Positions 1-14,300 of a stretch of DNA of 64,000 nt are shown here, piece by piece. The notes below the pieces were generated by a model. That model saw nothing but the letters and a program-made list of their open reading frames with translations, ran no database searches and had not been told where the DNA came from. The stretch comes from Lichenostomus cassidix (lineage: Eukaryota > Chordata > Aves > Passeriformes > Meliphagidae), in contig CM039182.1 of the NCBI GenBank assembly GCA_008360975.2, positions 102,703,443-102,767,442 of the forward strand, read 5' to 3'. Position 1 is the stretch's first letter; each line of letters begins with the position of its first letter. The position numbers were made by a program, and so were the translations under genes.

Positions 1-2277
1 TGACAGAGTGTGACCCCCACAGCAGTGTTCTGTGCCTCCATGGCAGGAGGCTGTGGCCTCGGGAGCAGGGGCCAAGGACATCCCACTGCTGCTGTTCCCT
101 GCCTGGCCCCTTTCCAGCCACGGCGATCCGTGTGCCTCCAGCTCTGGGCAAACAGGGATAACGACACTCAGCTCCTGCACCTCGGGTGGTCACAAGGACT
201 GATTCGTTACAATTAGAGTAGCAATTACAGAGCCGTCTGAAGAGGCTGCGGAGATGGTGACACACTCAGTGTTAGTCATTGTCCCCTTGCTCTTGGCTCC
301 TGTTTTGTGCTCCCGAAGAGCGGCTTGCAGCAGCATTTCCCTGTGCTCTCTGAGATGCCTGGGAAGAGCCCCACCATACTGTGTGAGCAGTGAGGCACAG
401 CATGGAGAGAAGAACTTAAATCATTCGCATGCTTCCCTGCCAGAGAAAGAACTGCAGAGGCTGGCAAGACCCCAGCCAGGGATAAAAGGGTCTGTTCTTG
501 TAGTTCCTCCTCAGCTGTTCTTCCCATCTCTCCTTCCACCTGCTGCACATCTTTGCTCTCCCTGTGCCATGTGAAAGCCCAAAGGGGAGCAAGCTGCTCT
601 TAGAAGTAACACCAACTCACGTTGCATTTCACTGTGTCTATTGAAATTCATAGGTTCCATCTTTTCATAACTTGACAGACCTCCCATCTCTTACCACCAT
701 GCAGCCCACACCCACTGCTAACATATGTCCTAGAGGTGGCTCAGATACTCTCACGGGGGGCATGCTGCCCTTCAGCTAGTCGTACTTCTCCTCTTCCCTC
801 CACGACCTGCCCACGTACGCTAACGCACAGCTTCCCACTCGCTTCTCTATAAATTTTCTTTGTATTTGTTACTCTTCACACCACAGCAGAAGGGAATCTT
901 AAAATGCCTTTTTTAATTCTTTTCCCCATAGGGAAGGCCTTTAGAGCTAGGAAAAGATATTTTAGTACTTTTCAGAGCCTGAGCTGCCATGGTGTGTGCT
1001 GCACAGAGAAGCAAGCACACCACACACTGAAAATCACAGTCTGGTTGAGTGGAGGGGGTTCCCACTGTATGCTCTGTGTGTGACTATTCCTGGAAAACCT
1101 GTGAATTTTCTGATGAAAAGCCATTTGGAAGGCTGTGGGAAAGATTTGTCTCTGACATATTGTCTCCTGATTTCTCTTCTTTGGAGAGGGTAGACAGCAG
1201 CAGCAATGGTTCTATGCTGATGGTAGCCTAATTGCCAACTAACAGCCAGGCACAGTAAAACCCACAAGGGCTAGTGGAGGAGCCATTTTTTACTTACATC
1301 CCAAACTCTTAATGCAATCAAAACAAGATTATCCGTGAGCTTTCTGCAGTCTTTTTATGAAAAGCTTTTTCTTCTGAATTTAAGCTTGGCTTTTTCTTGT
1401 TTGGAAAGGCAGAACTGGGCTTGCCAACTTCACAGAATTTGTCTAAGTTGAGGAAAAAATTACTTTTCTATTGACAGACCTTTAGCAAAACTCTAAGATA
1501 TGACCTGCTAAACAACGAGCAATTACCTATCACATTATCTACTTGCTTTTCTTCAGATAGAAACAACTTTTTAATTTTACTTAGCATTTTCCTGTTACTG
1601 AATATCTTCTTATCAGTGAATAGTGAATAGCTCTACACACAAAACCCTGCTTCACAAATCCAAATTGCTTCCTTCCTGCTATAAATGGATGTTTAGCATA
1701 GTAATCTGGAATGAAAGGCGCAAGATTAGTAATGCAGCCACTGAGAGTGTGTTATTGTGTTGGGCTTTTCTTTGGTTTCTACTTTCAAATAGCTGTATTC
1801 CTAAAGAATATGCAAGTTACATTTTTAGCAAGTTGCTGGTTTCTGTACAAAAGGAAAATACCTTTTTCAACCCCAGTACTGACCTGCCCTTTCTAGTCAC
1901 CAAGAAAAATACTTTGAATCACAAAAGGCACATAAAAAAGCTTTCAATCCTACAATTTTTGTAATGATATGCTGAGTGCTATGAAAGTAAATTGCCCTAT
2001 GAATCCTAATTAATTGAAAATCAGGTCCACAATTCATCTGGGCTATAAAAATCAGAATATATTCTAAGGAGACATGCAGATTCTCTTTTTTATATGCTTT
2101 CTGTTTCTTGAGCCCTTGAACTTTGTGTTTGCGTGCTTTCTTCATCAGTTGTGAAAGCTGCAGATTTTCTTCCTTTAACTGGAAAGGTTTTGCAAGCCCC
2201 ATGAGATGAGCTTTAATAAAAACACAATGAATTGTGGAAGCACAATAAATAGTTGTCATTGGCAGAACTAGATCATT

Positions 2278-2292
2278 CCTCCCTCTAGTGGC
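2278..2292 (-). promoter_or_regulatory. Candidate CTCF motif
   Basis: The minus strand reads GCCACTAGAGGGAGG, which matches the CTCF core CCASYAGRKGGCRS except for one base near its end. This is a motif match only; occupancy and conservation cannot be seen here. Confidence 0.3.
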
Positions 2293-3744
2293 TGGCTGGC
2301 TCCAGTGACAATAACTGAAGCTCTTTATTAACATCATGAGGAATTATTCCCTTAGTACATCTACTGTGACCTTACTTTTCCTCAGGCTAGCATCTTCCAG
2401 TGCCTTTCCTGCTTGGTAATCCATGGGGCCTCTGTGTACACATCCATGACTGTGTTATGTGACCAGACTTTCAGTTTTTCAAGGTCACCAGTATAACATT
2501 CTCAAACTTTTTCAGTCCCTTCTGTATATTATATTATATGATTCCCAGTAGCAGTCAGGTAAAGAAGGTCAACCCAGTTCTGTTGCATTTCTGTGGTCCA
2601 ACATGGTAATTTATCACAGCTGATCTCTGATGTATAGTAAATTGAAAATGTGATGAATTTGAAGCAGCTTAGCTTGTCTAGTCATGGTGCAGCACTGTGT
2701 TTAGACAGTGAGCAGGGGACTGGTGCTTCTTCCATCTCCTTGGATATATCAGTGCATTCCCATACAACAGCAGGCAGCTCAGGTGTGTTCATGTCATTGA
2801 GAACAGACCCATCCCTTCCTGGATAGTTCCAGAAAACGTAAAGCTGTTGCAGACTTTAAATGCTTGACCTAATTTTGCTTATCTTCAACCCCCACATATA
2901 CTTATTTGGAGGGACAGACTTCAATGGATTGACAAACTGGCCCTTAGCTGGCACATCAAAAGAGAAGTCAAAGTCCCAGCACACTGAGCAGACCTTCAAA
3001 GGTGGCTTACCACCTGCACAAAAAGACATACTGATGTTCAAACATCATTTCACAGGTCTCTGCCCCGATGATCCTGACAAGAAGAAATGGATTGATATGT
3101 TATCATAATGCTGTTGTTTTCATAATCAAGGTGACCAAGTAGTAAAAATGCCTGCTGTGTGTACAACACCCATTTAAGAGGTCATCTGAGGAAGAGGGTA
3201 CATACTCATATAACACAGTTAAATTATGTACGTTCAGGGCAAAATTATGGCCCTCCTCATGAGAGCTGTGAGGCTTTAGAAAGTAACATGGGTTCCATTA
3301 CAATTTACTTAAAATTGACATTTTGGGCATTAAACTTTTCAATAGGTTACTGAAGTTTTATTAGGCTGGACATCTTCTCAAGCAGTTCTGTCTTACCTCA
3401 GCAAAACTATTGACTTGAGATGATATCATATCCATACCAATCACGATCTGTAGTGAATAATGATTTTAATCAGAAACTATACTTCTTCTAAAGTACCTTT
3501 TGACCATCACTCCAAATATTCTTTACTCTTGATTAACCAGGTGTTCTGCTTTATATACAATACCAGTCTCTGGGGCTGAAGTTTACTGTTTCAGTTGTTC
3601 TGTTACCTTAGCCTCCAGTAACACGCGAAAAATATGGTGCTGCAATTCATTTCCATCAAAGAAGGTCAGTTATGTTTGCTGACTTCAGTTCAGCATCACA
3701 AAGCCACCTACAGCCACAGAGGTGCTCTAGGGAAGTATTAACAC

Positions 3745-3848
3745 ACCTGTTTGCTGAGACTGAGAGTTTATATGACTTCTCCTCCAGGTCACACAGCAAA
3801 TTTCAGTCAACACTGAAATCTGAACCCATGAACCACAGTCCATTGCCT
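3745..3848 (-). repeat. MIR-like SINE relic
   Basis: The + strand carries the reverse complement of the MIR core in order: a GCTGAGACTGAGAG block like AACTGAGGCACAGAG, then TGACTT, then AGGTCACACAGC, then CTGAACCCATGA like the MIR TTCGAACCCAGG box, then a CCACAGTCCATTGCC tail like CTCCAAAGCCC. MIRs are ancient tRNA-derived CORE-SINEs that predate the mammal-bird split and are rare and worn in birds. It is diverged and has no intact A and B boxes. Confidence 0.6.
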
Positions 3849-6800
3849 GTAGTTTTAAATGTCAGTAGAAGCTATTTATCTAGAAAATGCAGAGGGGTTT
3901 TTTTTGGGGTTGTTTTTTGTTGGGTTTTTTTCCTCCATTATGGTGTTTTTATCAAAAGCATAGATATCCAAGTGTTTTCATCTGAGCAGGACCAAAGGCC
4001 ATCTTCAGCTTCACAATGTAGCCTTATGTTCTGAAAAGGAGAGGGGTCATTTTCTGAACTCATTCACCAAGTGTTCCATTGTTTTGTCATTTATATGGGA
4101 TAGAAAGCACACTATCAATCAGTTATCTGTAAGGAGCTAGCTTTATCCCCTTCAATGCAAACACAGACATTCATGCCTTTTTAGTCTTCTTTTTCTTTAT
4201 TGTTTCATTGGAAAAGAGCAGTGTACCAGTTCAGTAAACCATATATTTTAATTCCAAGTAGGGAAATTAAATTCAAACAAATATTTGGAAGTTCATAAAA
4301 ATGCCTACTGTTACAGGTCAAGAAAGCACCTGAATTTCTCAGGAGTTAAGGCTTTCTTCCCTTAAAATGAGCTTCACAACCCTTTTGAAATTCCTCAACC
4401 CTGAAGGGCATCCACTCTTTTGAAGTATTTTTTACATTCTCCTTGCCTCCTTCTGGATTATTGTACTTGACACTGACACTGTGATGAATAACACAGCAGC
4501 TGGTTATCCATTCCTTTACTAACAGACCCAAATAAATGTTTCAGGGTATTTCTGGTTCATGGGATTAAAAAATACATATTTTGAAGAATTACAGAAAAAT
4601 GATCCCTTTCAGTCCCAAGCAGGATTTTTGCATTATAATGCAGATTTCTTAAGACATTTATTTCTTTGTTTCTCTCATACTCAAAAATAAAATTAGTTCT
4701 ACTTTATCAGGATTTATTCTGTGCAAGTTTGGCCCAACAACAGCCTGTAACACAGAAAGCATATGTTGGGGCTTTTTTATGAGGAAAAAAAAAAAAACCC
4801 TGAAAATGTGTGTTAACCATAATTTCACATATTTTCAACAAACTTCTATTTATCAGAAGATTTTCCTAGTGTTAATAGACTGCAGACATCCACCTTGACA
4901 TATTTAGTGCTTTGACCCTGTTTGTAAGAGCATTGACAGCTCAGCTTGCCCAGACCACTAAACATATATCTGAAAGAACAGGTTATCACCTCGCATTGTA
5001 TCTCAGTACAACGAACAGATCCTTGTGTAATTATTGCAGAACAAGACTGGAAAGACTTTGTAATGGAAAGAGATAATATTAAAATTTATATGGATAACTG
5101 GGGGCATGGAATTAGCTGGGGTTGTTCTGAGGAATTTCTTTTAATGTAAAAGCATCTGAAGGGAAAGTGGTAGCTGCTCCTTTTTCTCTGAGGAATAGCT
5201 CTGGTAAAGTTACATGGAAAGAAATTCTCCCTGCTCCTGGGGTATCACTTTTGTTTTGCAAGATTAGTGGGCAAAGGGAAAATCCCCCAGAGCAGCAGAC
5301 TGCTGCCCAGATTATCAGTAAAGAATTTGCCAGAAACCCTACTGCACACCATTATTTTTTTTATATTACTTGCAATCCAGACATTACTTTAAATAAAAAC
5401 ATAGAATAAAAGTTACTATTTTCAGCTCCTTTGGTATGACAGGAGAAATTGCAGGGTTTTATCTTAGTCAGTTTCCCCAAAAATCTTTCCTTTTTTTATC
5501 AGGAAGAGACAGCTGCAAGTCATATCTGAGCTCCAAGCTGTACTTATCCAGACACACCTAGAGAAAATGGCTGTGGAGTTATCCAGGAGCTCATTCTTCT
5601 GTGTTATCACACCCCCACCCCCAGCCCCTGTGCCTCAGGAATAGCTGGATCCTATTTCAAGCCACCATCTTCCAGGCGTCTGCAGAGAAACAAAATGTAG
5701 TGAGTGAGAAGTACTTGCTTATAAAAGAAGAAAAGGCAGGCTTCTCTTCAGGCATTTTAAATTGCTTGGTGTTCTTCAAACACAAGCCAGCAAAAATAGA
5801 GGATGCTAAAATCTCCACTTAGTAAGAGGGCATCCATGATCTCTCAAAATGACCCCATCAAGAGAGGAGAGGAGAGGAGAGAAAATCCATGGTCACCACC
5901 AGCACATATTACACTCCAGGTCAACAGTTTGCAAGTGTTACCAAGAGATAATGTGTGCCCACAACGAGTGAGATGCTCACAGCATTTGTTAGGTTGCATG
6001 CTTTGCCTTGTGTTGAATCTTGCTGCCTCAAATTTTCATTTGGACATAGGGCTGTTACTCTGAGAAGTAAGAAGGTGATCTCAGCCCCTTAGCTTAGTTG
6101 GATTTGGGATTTTTATCTTCTCCCTGGCAGAGTTACTAGCCTGCCCTTCTCATTGCTTTAAAATGTGCTTGCTTTTCAGTTTCTTCAGTAGTTTGGCTTG
6201 TGTTGCACATCTGTACAGATGGTGTTGAATATGCTGCTTTTGCTTTTTGTTTTTCCCTTTAGTAGGTAACCAAAAGTTTTCAAATGGCTGAATACTGAAT
6301 AGGAAGTGAAAAATTGCTGCATATGTAAAATGCATTTTTTTGGAAAATGCAGGTGGCTCTTTATGTATGTGAAGGTTTTGGAGTAATGTTGTTGACTTGC
6401 AAAACCAAGATATTTTCCTAATCTCACTGGGAGCTGCTTATGCAGATCTAATCTGGATGGTTGGCAGTGTTGTTCTGAAGGAGGTGACTCAAAAGCAGAT
6501 ACGTGACAGGCCTGCAGGCACATGGCCATGCAGTGTGTGGGTGATCATCGCCTGGTTTCAAGTCCAGGAGGGCCTGTGGAGTTGAAGACTCTGAAAGCTC
6601 AAAATGCACTGCAAGTTTTCGGAAAAAAAAAATTGCTCTTTAAATAAATACTGCAGTGACATTCACTGGAGCAAGTGCTTTCTTAGTATTTACCTAGAAA
6701 ACATTATTTGTAGGTAAATACTGCCCAATATTGTAACTTGGAGTAGCATGGGAGAGCCTTTCAGTTACGGGAAGTCTGCCCTGAATATGCCTTTTAGTGA

Positions 6801-9103
6801 GCTGGAGCTCTCTCTTCCCACTCCCAGGAGCAAGCCAGAGCTCCTGCATAAATCGTGGTGCTAAGCAGGCAGAGCTCGTTGTGCTGCCAGCTCAGCACAC
6901 AGCCAGGTGATATTCCTGAAAAGTAACTGCTTTCCTCTTGTGGTTTGGCAGAGAGCTGTAATTCTTTGGTGTTCCCTCTGGCAGAATTAATCAACTTTTT
7001 AATGTATGAATGGGGGAGACCTGTAAATTGTGAGGTCCGAGCTTCTGGAGACTGCAATTTTACAAGGACTGCAACAGGGAATATCTTAGAGCAGCCTTCC
7101 AGCACCTAAAGGGAGTGTACAAGAGAGCTGGAGAGGGACTTTTTACCAGGGCATGTAGTGATAGGACAAGGGGGAATGCTTGAATTACTAAAATAAGAAT
7201 TTCATCTGAGCAGACTGCAGATGACTTTTGAGTCTCTCTAGTAAGGAGGAAAGGTGGCACTGAAGTAACCAAGAATGGAAAGTGATGTGGAATCAGGTGG
7301 ATGAGCTTGGCCTTGATGAGGAGACCTGAAGGAGTAGCTTCTGCAGGAAGGAGGGTATGACTTTTGTGCTGGCAAAGTAATTGTTCATCACAACAGTGGT
7401 GGAGGGCTTTAATAAGGAAAGCAGCCAGGGATTCATTCTCACCGCAGCAGGGTCCAAAGGGCCCCAGGCAAGGCTGTGGGCATGGCTGACCAGCTCAGGC
7501 ACTCATGCAGTCTACATTATCAGTCCCATATATCTGATAAAAGGCAAGAGCTTTTCCAGCTTGGGTAAATATATTTCTCTGTGCTAAGCAGCACTGGTCC
7601 CTGGCATCATTATAATGTGCCAACCGCAAAGAGAGTTGTGCTGGAAAAGCCAAGAGCCTCGTGTCATGCATTTGGTGTTGGTTCAGAAAACTTTGCCTCC
7701 AGCAAGGACCTCCAAAAGACTCTTTGAATACGTACTCAGTGAGATTGGCAGTAGGGGGACATTAAAGCCCACAGCCTTGCCCAAAGGGTCTTCGGAGAGG
7801 AGGACTGTTCTTCTCAGGCTGGCTGCTCTCGACAATGTAATATCTTATTCTGCTTCATGTGACAAGATAGGGTGGATTTGTCTTCTAGAGTAAACAGAAA
7901 ATGTGTGGTTTTACACAGAAGCAGCTTACCCTGGCATCACTGGGTTGAGCTGGTTCATCTGGGTTGAACTGTTTCTACCTTCCAGCATCTCTTTTCACTC
8001 TCCAGGGTGGAAAAGAAGAGTGCTCACAACTATTCCCACACACACACCCACACATGGCAATCAGAGACAGCATGTAGACCAGGTTTCTGATTAGGGAGAA
8101 TTGTATAATGTCTGTCTGCATCATCTTCCATCTGCTTTTCTTGCCAACTCAATTGCATATGTGCCATTTTCATGCTGTGCTCTATTCTTTCACCATGTCT
8201 AGAAAGCAAGGAGAAAATACAGTATGTCAAAGACAAGGGAAATGTTCCTTAAATACATTAGCCTGTGGGGTTTTTTTGATTGTACAAAGAACCTGAGAAG
8301 ATCTTTGAGAGAAAATGAAAGATTTGTTTTAATATATATGTGAATTTTTATTCAGTAGTCATCTTTGTTTGATAATATTTTAATAACTAAAGATTGCTCT
8401 TGAGACAAATTCATACAACCTTAATACTTCCAAATCCGAAAATCAGAAAAAACAACCCAAAGCTTCTGTCCTTTGAGAGGAAGGCAGGTTTGTAAAAAAA
8501 CTCACTAAGTTGTCTCATGGTTGATTCTGAAGCTGGCAGTAGTCAGACATGGAGGGTTTTAAAAGCAACTGGGCTTTTTAGAAATATTTGCCACCATAAA
8601 AAAACATCAATCCAGTTCCTGCTGCCCTCAATCAAACAAACAAGAGCTGTCTGGCAGGACACCATGTGCTCACTCGAAAACTGCACAACAGCTGGAGATA
8701 GACACGTTAGAGATGCATGACACCAAATTGAGGGGACTTTTGGATTGGGTTTTTTTTCCTTTTTAAGTGCTTTCTTCTGTATCCATATGAGAATCTGAAA
8801 AATCAGACAGAAAAAAATACACCATTCTGCAATTTCTGCCTCTTCTCACCATGGGAAAAAACTCTGTGTCACTGGCATATCCATGCAGTTTTGTGGTATG
8901 TGTTGGTTGGTCCATGCAGCTAAGACAATTTGTGGTCTGGTAGTAGAAGCAAAAGGAAGAAATGCCGGTTTTGTGCTGATGACATTGAATTGCTCTTCAG
9001 CAGATAAGCTTTTTCTGGATATCTCCAAGTTTTACATTTTTCTTTCTCACACTTGACCCTTTAGCAGACTTAGGACTTAAAGAGAGGTTTTATTGGGTTG
9101 GGG

Positions 9104-9127
9104 TTTTTTTTTTTTTATTTTTTTTTT
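9104..9127. repeat. T-rich homopolymer tract
   Basis: A run of T interrupted by one A. No LINE body is recognisable on either side, so it is called a simple repeat and not a retroposon tail. Confidence 0.7.
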
Positions 9128-10165
9128 AGCTTCGGGGTAGGAAATCCCCATACAAAGGTTCACTGGTGTATAAACAAGAACATGAAGGGAGATCTTCAAA
9201 CCCAGAAAAATCTGGGGTGGTGGGAGGGCAAATGCTGAAAGTTGTTTATGTGCTGCCCTTGTCTCCGACAGTGGTGTGCCAGCTCTGTGTTCACTGCATC
9301 AAAAAGCAGCAGAACATAGGTGCCAACATGGACAAATTACCCCAGCCTGGTTGACCCATGTCATGGCCAGGATCAGACAGAAGCACATCAATAAATTGTT
9401 CTCTCCATATTCCTCCCTGCTGTCCTTCAGTGTTTGCCTTCAGTTAGACTGCACTGGATTATTCTACCTTCTAGCAACATTAAAATGCAAATAAAATTAA
9501 GCTCAGAAATGGATGTGCCCACCAGCCATGCCAGAGGTGGGACATTCAGCCAAGGATAATTAATTCCCATGGAACTAAGCTGTCCATTGTATGCTGCAGA
9601 AATGAGAGCTGGGGTACTTAACAGTAGTGGTGGTTTTGAGGTTTTTGGGTTCCTTTTTGTTTGAAGGCAAATTTTAGCACACTGCTCTGCTGGCTTACAG
9701 AAGCATTCGGGACATGTTTTTGGACTTTGACTTTACTCTGCTTTGTCATTTTCTGTTGGCAGAGCACAGTACCCATCTGGCACAACACTGCACTTTGGGC
9801 TGTGATTCTGACTGCCGAACTTGCCGAAGACAATATAGTCTTAGGACTACTTTTTTTATATTGTGTCAGGCCTAAAGAGGGAAAAAAGCAGCCATTGGTA
9901 GTCATGGTCTTCCTTTTTTTCATTCAGAAATGAAATGTAACAAATGAAAGTGCTTTTTATAGGGAGCACATATATGATGAGTTGCATTGTGCATTCCTAA
10001 ATTAAAAGGGAATACTTGAAACTAAAATTGCCTGCTCTTGTAAATCCCTGTTCTCTATCTTCTCTTTGCCATTTGAAAGACATTTTCAAGGCATAGGAAC
10101 TCTTCCAGGAATATATCCAAAATTCTTTCACTGTTAATTGCTGACACTGAATTTTGAACCATTTG

Positions 10166-10520
10166 ATCATGGAATCATAAAATCATAGAATGTTAAGGCG
10201 TTGGAATAGACTTTAAATATTGTCTAACCCCCTCTCCCACAGCCATGGGCAGAGACAGCTCCCTCTAGACCAGGTTTTTGAAGGCCTTATCTAACCTGGT
10301 TTTGAACACTGCTAGGGTTGGAGCATCCACAACCTCCCTGGGCAACCTGTTCCAGTGTCTAACTACCCTCACAGTAAAGAATTTCTGCCTAATATCTAAA
10401 CTATTTTTTCCTTTTTTCAGTTTGTAGCTTTTACTCCTTGTCCTTTCACTACAATTCCTGATGAAGAGTCCCTCTCTAGCTTCCCTGCAGCCTCCAGAGC
10501 AAAGCTACTGAGTCTCCCCA
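10166..10520 (-). mobile_element. CR1 LINE, 3'-end fragment
   Basis: The + strand shows the familiar reverse complement of a CR1 3' end: ATCATGGAATCATAAAATC (the octamer tail), then a decayed GTTGGAATAGACTTTAAA block, CCCACAGCCATGGGCAGAGA, CTAGACCAGGTTTTTGAAGG, CATCCACAACCTCCCTGGGC, AACCTGTTCCAGTGTCTAAC and CTTGTCCTTTCACTAC. The element is 5'-truncated, as is usual for CR1, and lies antisense to DLGAP1. It encodes no intact protein. The 5' limit of the element, at the high-coordinate end, is uncertain by about 40 bases. Confidence 0.93.
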
Positions 10521-10922
10521 ATGCCTACACCAGCCAGCACCTTACTCTGCAAATAAACAAATAAATGAGGGATCACAATGTGTTTTCATCTAATTTAAAT
10601 AATGTAAATTGTGTTAATATTGTGTAAATGCAAAGACATCTGTAACAGTGAGATTAAAGTATTTTTTAACATGCATGTTGGAGCAGTGGTAGGGTGATTA
10701 GATGTGTGTGTTTTAAATATTTCAAATTTTCTATTTGAATGAAAACAGAATAGTCCTCAGTGTGTTTGAAAAGCACAGAGCAGAAATCATAATGCAGTGT
10801 GCAAAAATTTCTTTTATACACCTACATGATCTTCTGGATCAGATGCTCCACTAAAATATGTTTTCAGATTAAATGAACATTCTCCTGCCTCTCAGAGCTT
10901 CTCATGGCATTTCTGTAGCATT

Positions 10923-11350
10923 TTGTCCTCATTTGTGAATACCCCGATCTTCTGTGAGGCTCAGTGTGGATCAGAGGCACTTGCCTTCCTCTACCCAAGG
11001 GAGTATTTATTTACCTGCTGGGACTCAGATAATGGAGCAGACTCCATTTCCACCCACCCCAGCTCTGGGCTGGCTCCTTCTCTTGTCAATTCCCTTGGCA
11101 AACCCACAAGGGCAATCAGCAGAGCAGCAGAAACACAGAGCCCTTATTTCCTCCTGGTGCCTCTTGCTGAGGTTTTTGGGAAGCACATCCAGCAGTGCTT
11201 TGCCTCCCACCCTTGTGTGGTGTCTGTGCGTTCTGTTCTGGCTGTGCTCCCATCCTCTGGGGTGAGGCCTGGGGAAAGAGCAGCAGTGTGGGGAAGAAGA
11301 GTGGTGCAGCCAGTTTGAGGACCTGCCACTTGTGAGTGCAGCACACAAAC
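10923..11350. other. GC-richer intronic island with overlapping open frames
   Basis: This stretch is visibly richer in G+C than its surroundings and stays open for 131 codons (+, 10923-11318), 103 codons (+, 10954-11265) and 107 codons (-, 11025-11348). The translations show no recognisable domain or signal sequence. Overlapping openness in several frames is what GC-rich, stop-poor DNA gives by chance. A diverged repeat or a non-coding transcript exon are alternatives I cannot test. I do not call a gene. Confidence 0.25.
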
Positions 11351-14300
11351 AATGGATTGTGCTTGTTTGAGAGGAGCTTGTTTAAGAGCCTAAATAATTC
11401 ACATCCCTCTTCTGCCAATTAATACATCCAATGCAGCAAGTGGGGCCAAAAGACCATTTTGTATTGGCCAAAGAGCTGTCCCAGAGTCTCAGTCCCTGGC
11501 ATGTTGTACTTGGTTGTGGAAATTACGATGGCACAAATGGAAGCTTAGGTGTTGCTGGATAAATAAGAGATGGACTTGAATCCTCAAGGAAGTAAAAGGT
11601 ATTTTCATTTACAGGTTACTGGTAATAGTAACTCCAAGAAAATTAATTATACATTCAGATCCTGTGCATCATACATAGTCAGATTTATTCCTAAGTGGAA
11701 TATTATCAGAATTTCCAGTGGCATTTCAACTGTTCATTAAACTTTACTGTAGAACATAGTGACGATTTATTACACAGCTATAAAAGCAGCAGTAATCATT
11801 TTAAATGCGAGCCTTCAGTGTTTCTTTCTCTGTGTTTAAATCCTTTTATTTTTTTCCTTTTTTTCCCCACCATTGCATCCAGTGAAACAGAGATTATAGC
11901 AATCAGTAAGCAAGGAGCCACCTCCTTCAACAGCAGCCAATAACTCCTCTGGTTTATACAAGAGATGGGAGGTGGGCACAGACTAAGATAAGTAGCCACC
12001 TGTAAAATACAGTTCTAGATTTGTGTCAAACTGACCAGTTGCATAGTCAGGAACATAAACAAAAATAAAGGCAGCTGTGCTGACCACCTACATCTGAAAC
12101 AAAAGGGAAACATTTACTTTTATGAAGAATTCCTTTGTTTCAAGCAGAGGTGGGAAAATGCTATGCAACACTAATGCATACAGAAAATTCATTTCTATAC
12201 TCTTTGTGGTGGCTTTCCATGACACTTCCATGTGACACTTCCATCATCTTACATGATCTTTACTCTGGCTGCAACAGCAAAATCTTTGTGCTAAGGATAA
12301 CTTGCATCTTGTTATATTGATGGAACTCTTTAAAGGGCACATGCCTCAGCACTTGGAGTTTTCTGTCTGGCAATATCTGTGCTTTGAATTTTGTGATGTG
12401 CTGCAGTCTTCCTGCAAGTTCAGCTAATCAGTAGGCAGCGACGAGCCCCAGGTGACGTATTTGACTAACTGGCAGCTAATCAAGCTTATTTGAATTTTGC
12501 ATGTCACATTGGCATCAAACTCTTCACAACAGGATCATAAAATACATTTTGAATCGATTTAGGAAAAGCATTTCAGGCGATGCTGATCAGTTTGCAGATC
12601 TGCAGTGTGGTGAAGTAGTTCACATGCTTTTGAAAAATTATGTTTGTTGAATTATTCATTCTGTTTTTTTTAATCCAATAACACACAATAAATTTTTTTC
12701 TAAGAGTTACATGGTTAGTGTTAGTTACCAAAATGCAGTAAACAAATGTAACCATTACTAACAGTTGTCTTTTCATATTTTTTTCTGCCTTTTTTTGAGT
12801 TTTTTAGAACACAGCTTATTCTGATGTCTAAAAATCTTCAGGTTTTGTCATGTGGACTCAAGTGATGTAAGGAGTCAAAGAACATGAAAATGGCTGCTGT
12901 ATTGCACTGTATGCACAGTGAAAGTGGCAAGCAAAGGATTTCTTTTCATCTTGTGACAGGAGTATCAAGTAATTAGCATAAGTTTAGTTATTTTTATTAG
13001 GCAGGTAATTAGCAGCCAGAGAATAGGGTATTGTAGGGATGGCCTAGATTTTATTACAGTATTGGACCATTCAGAAACAGACCCAATTTCTGAACTACTT
13101 AGGTGAGTGATTACACAATGGAATTGTCCTCCCAAAATGCGTTGACAATTACCAGAATTGTGCATGCCACTGGGAAATTGCTGATACTAATTACCATCAT
13201 TAGATACTTGAATACAAAATATCTGCAAATGCTTCAGGAATTAGACATAAAGTGTATTCTCTTCTTTCAGGTCAGCTGTGCATGTATTTCTAAAGACCAG
13301 GAGACAAAGATTAAGTCTGTAATTAGGTTATGGATTTTTCTTTCATATACCTGTAAACATCCGTGTGACATTTACATTTTAAAATAGAAAATTTAGTTAA
13401 TATTTTAATTTGTTTGTATTGTGATACTTGAAGAATTTTTTTTAAAAAACCAAAAATATATTGAAGACTCACCCTTTTAATACTTTATTCATGGATGAGT
13501 TCTTTCAAAAGACTTATCCCCCAAATGAGTTGTATTTCATACAAGGCATGACATGGATCACTTTTTGCGACTTCCATCTTTATAGGATGCCTCAGATTGT
13601 GAAGACAGCACTTAGCCAGCACATTCAGAGGATAAAACATCTCACAGGTGGAGGATTGTTTCTAGCTGACTCCTAGCACATGTGGCAGGAATACAGCCGA
13701 AGTACAAATGCACTGGGGAAATGGGGGGGTGTTGTTTGGTTTTGATTACTTTTATGTCTCACCAGTCACTTGTATTGAAAAACTGGGCAAAGCTATCACT
13801 TCAGAAATACAGCTGTGGCTTTTAACTTCTAATTCAACATCATTGTGTAAAGCTACTTCCCATACATTTTGTTAATTCGTGACTTAAGTCAAATCTAAAA
13901 TAAAAATTAAAGCATATCAAACCTTACCAGGTGTCCTATGCTCTTGGAATGATTTCCCAGATTAAGGCATCCTATGAGTGCATTTTGCATGGTTTGTATG
14001 ATCTGCCTGCCCTGTTGTCCTGTACACCCTTGAAAGTTCCATGAAAAACAGTATATAAATGAGTACAGGTAAGAATCACATCTCCAGCAGCATTTTGAGA
14101 TGTAGATGTTCAGCTGATAAGTTTAGGATCATCCAGCTGGTCTTCTTTCTTTATGCACCTCCACAGCTGGTTTTGGTGGTTGCTGCATTCAGCTCCGTAA
14201 GACCACAGGGCTTTCTCTGCTGCACTCATCTCAACAGCTCCTCTTGCTCTTTTAAAATCAACTCATGAAGTCGTTTCAGTGTTGTCACTTCAGCAGTACC

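Noticed and set aside
1897..2337. 146-codon open frame on the minus strand
   Set aside because: Lysine/glutamine-rich but matches no family I know, and no regulatory context is visible.
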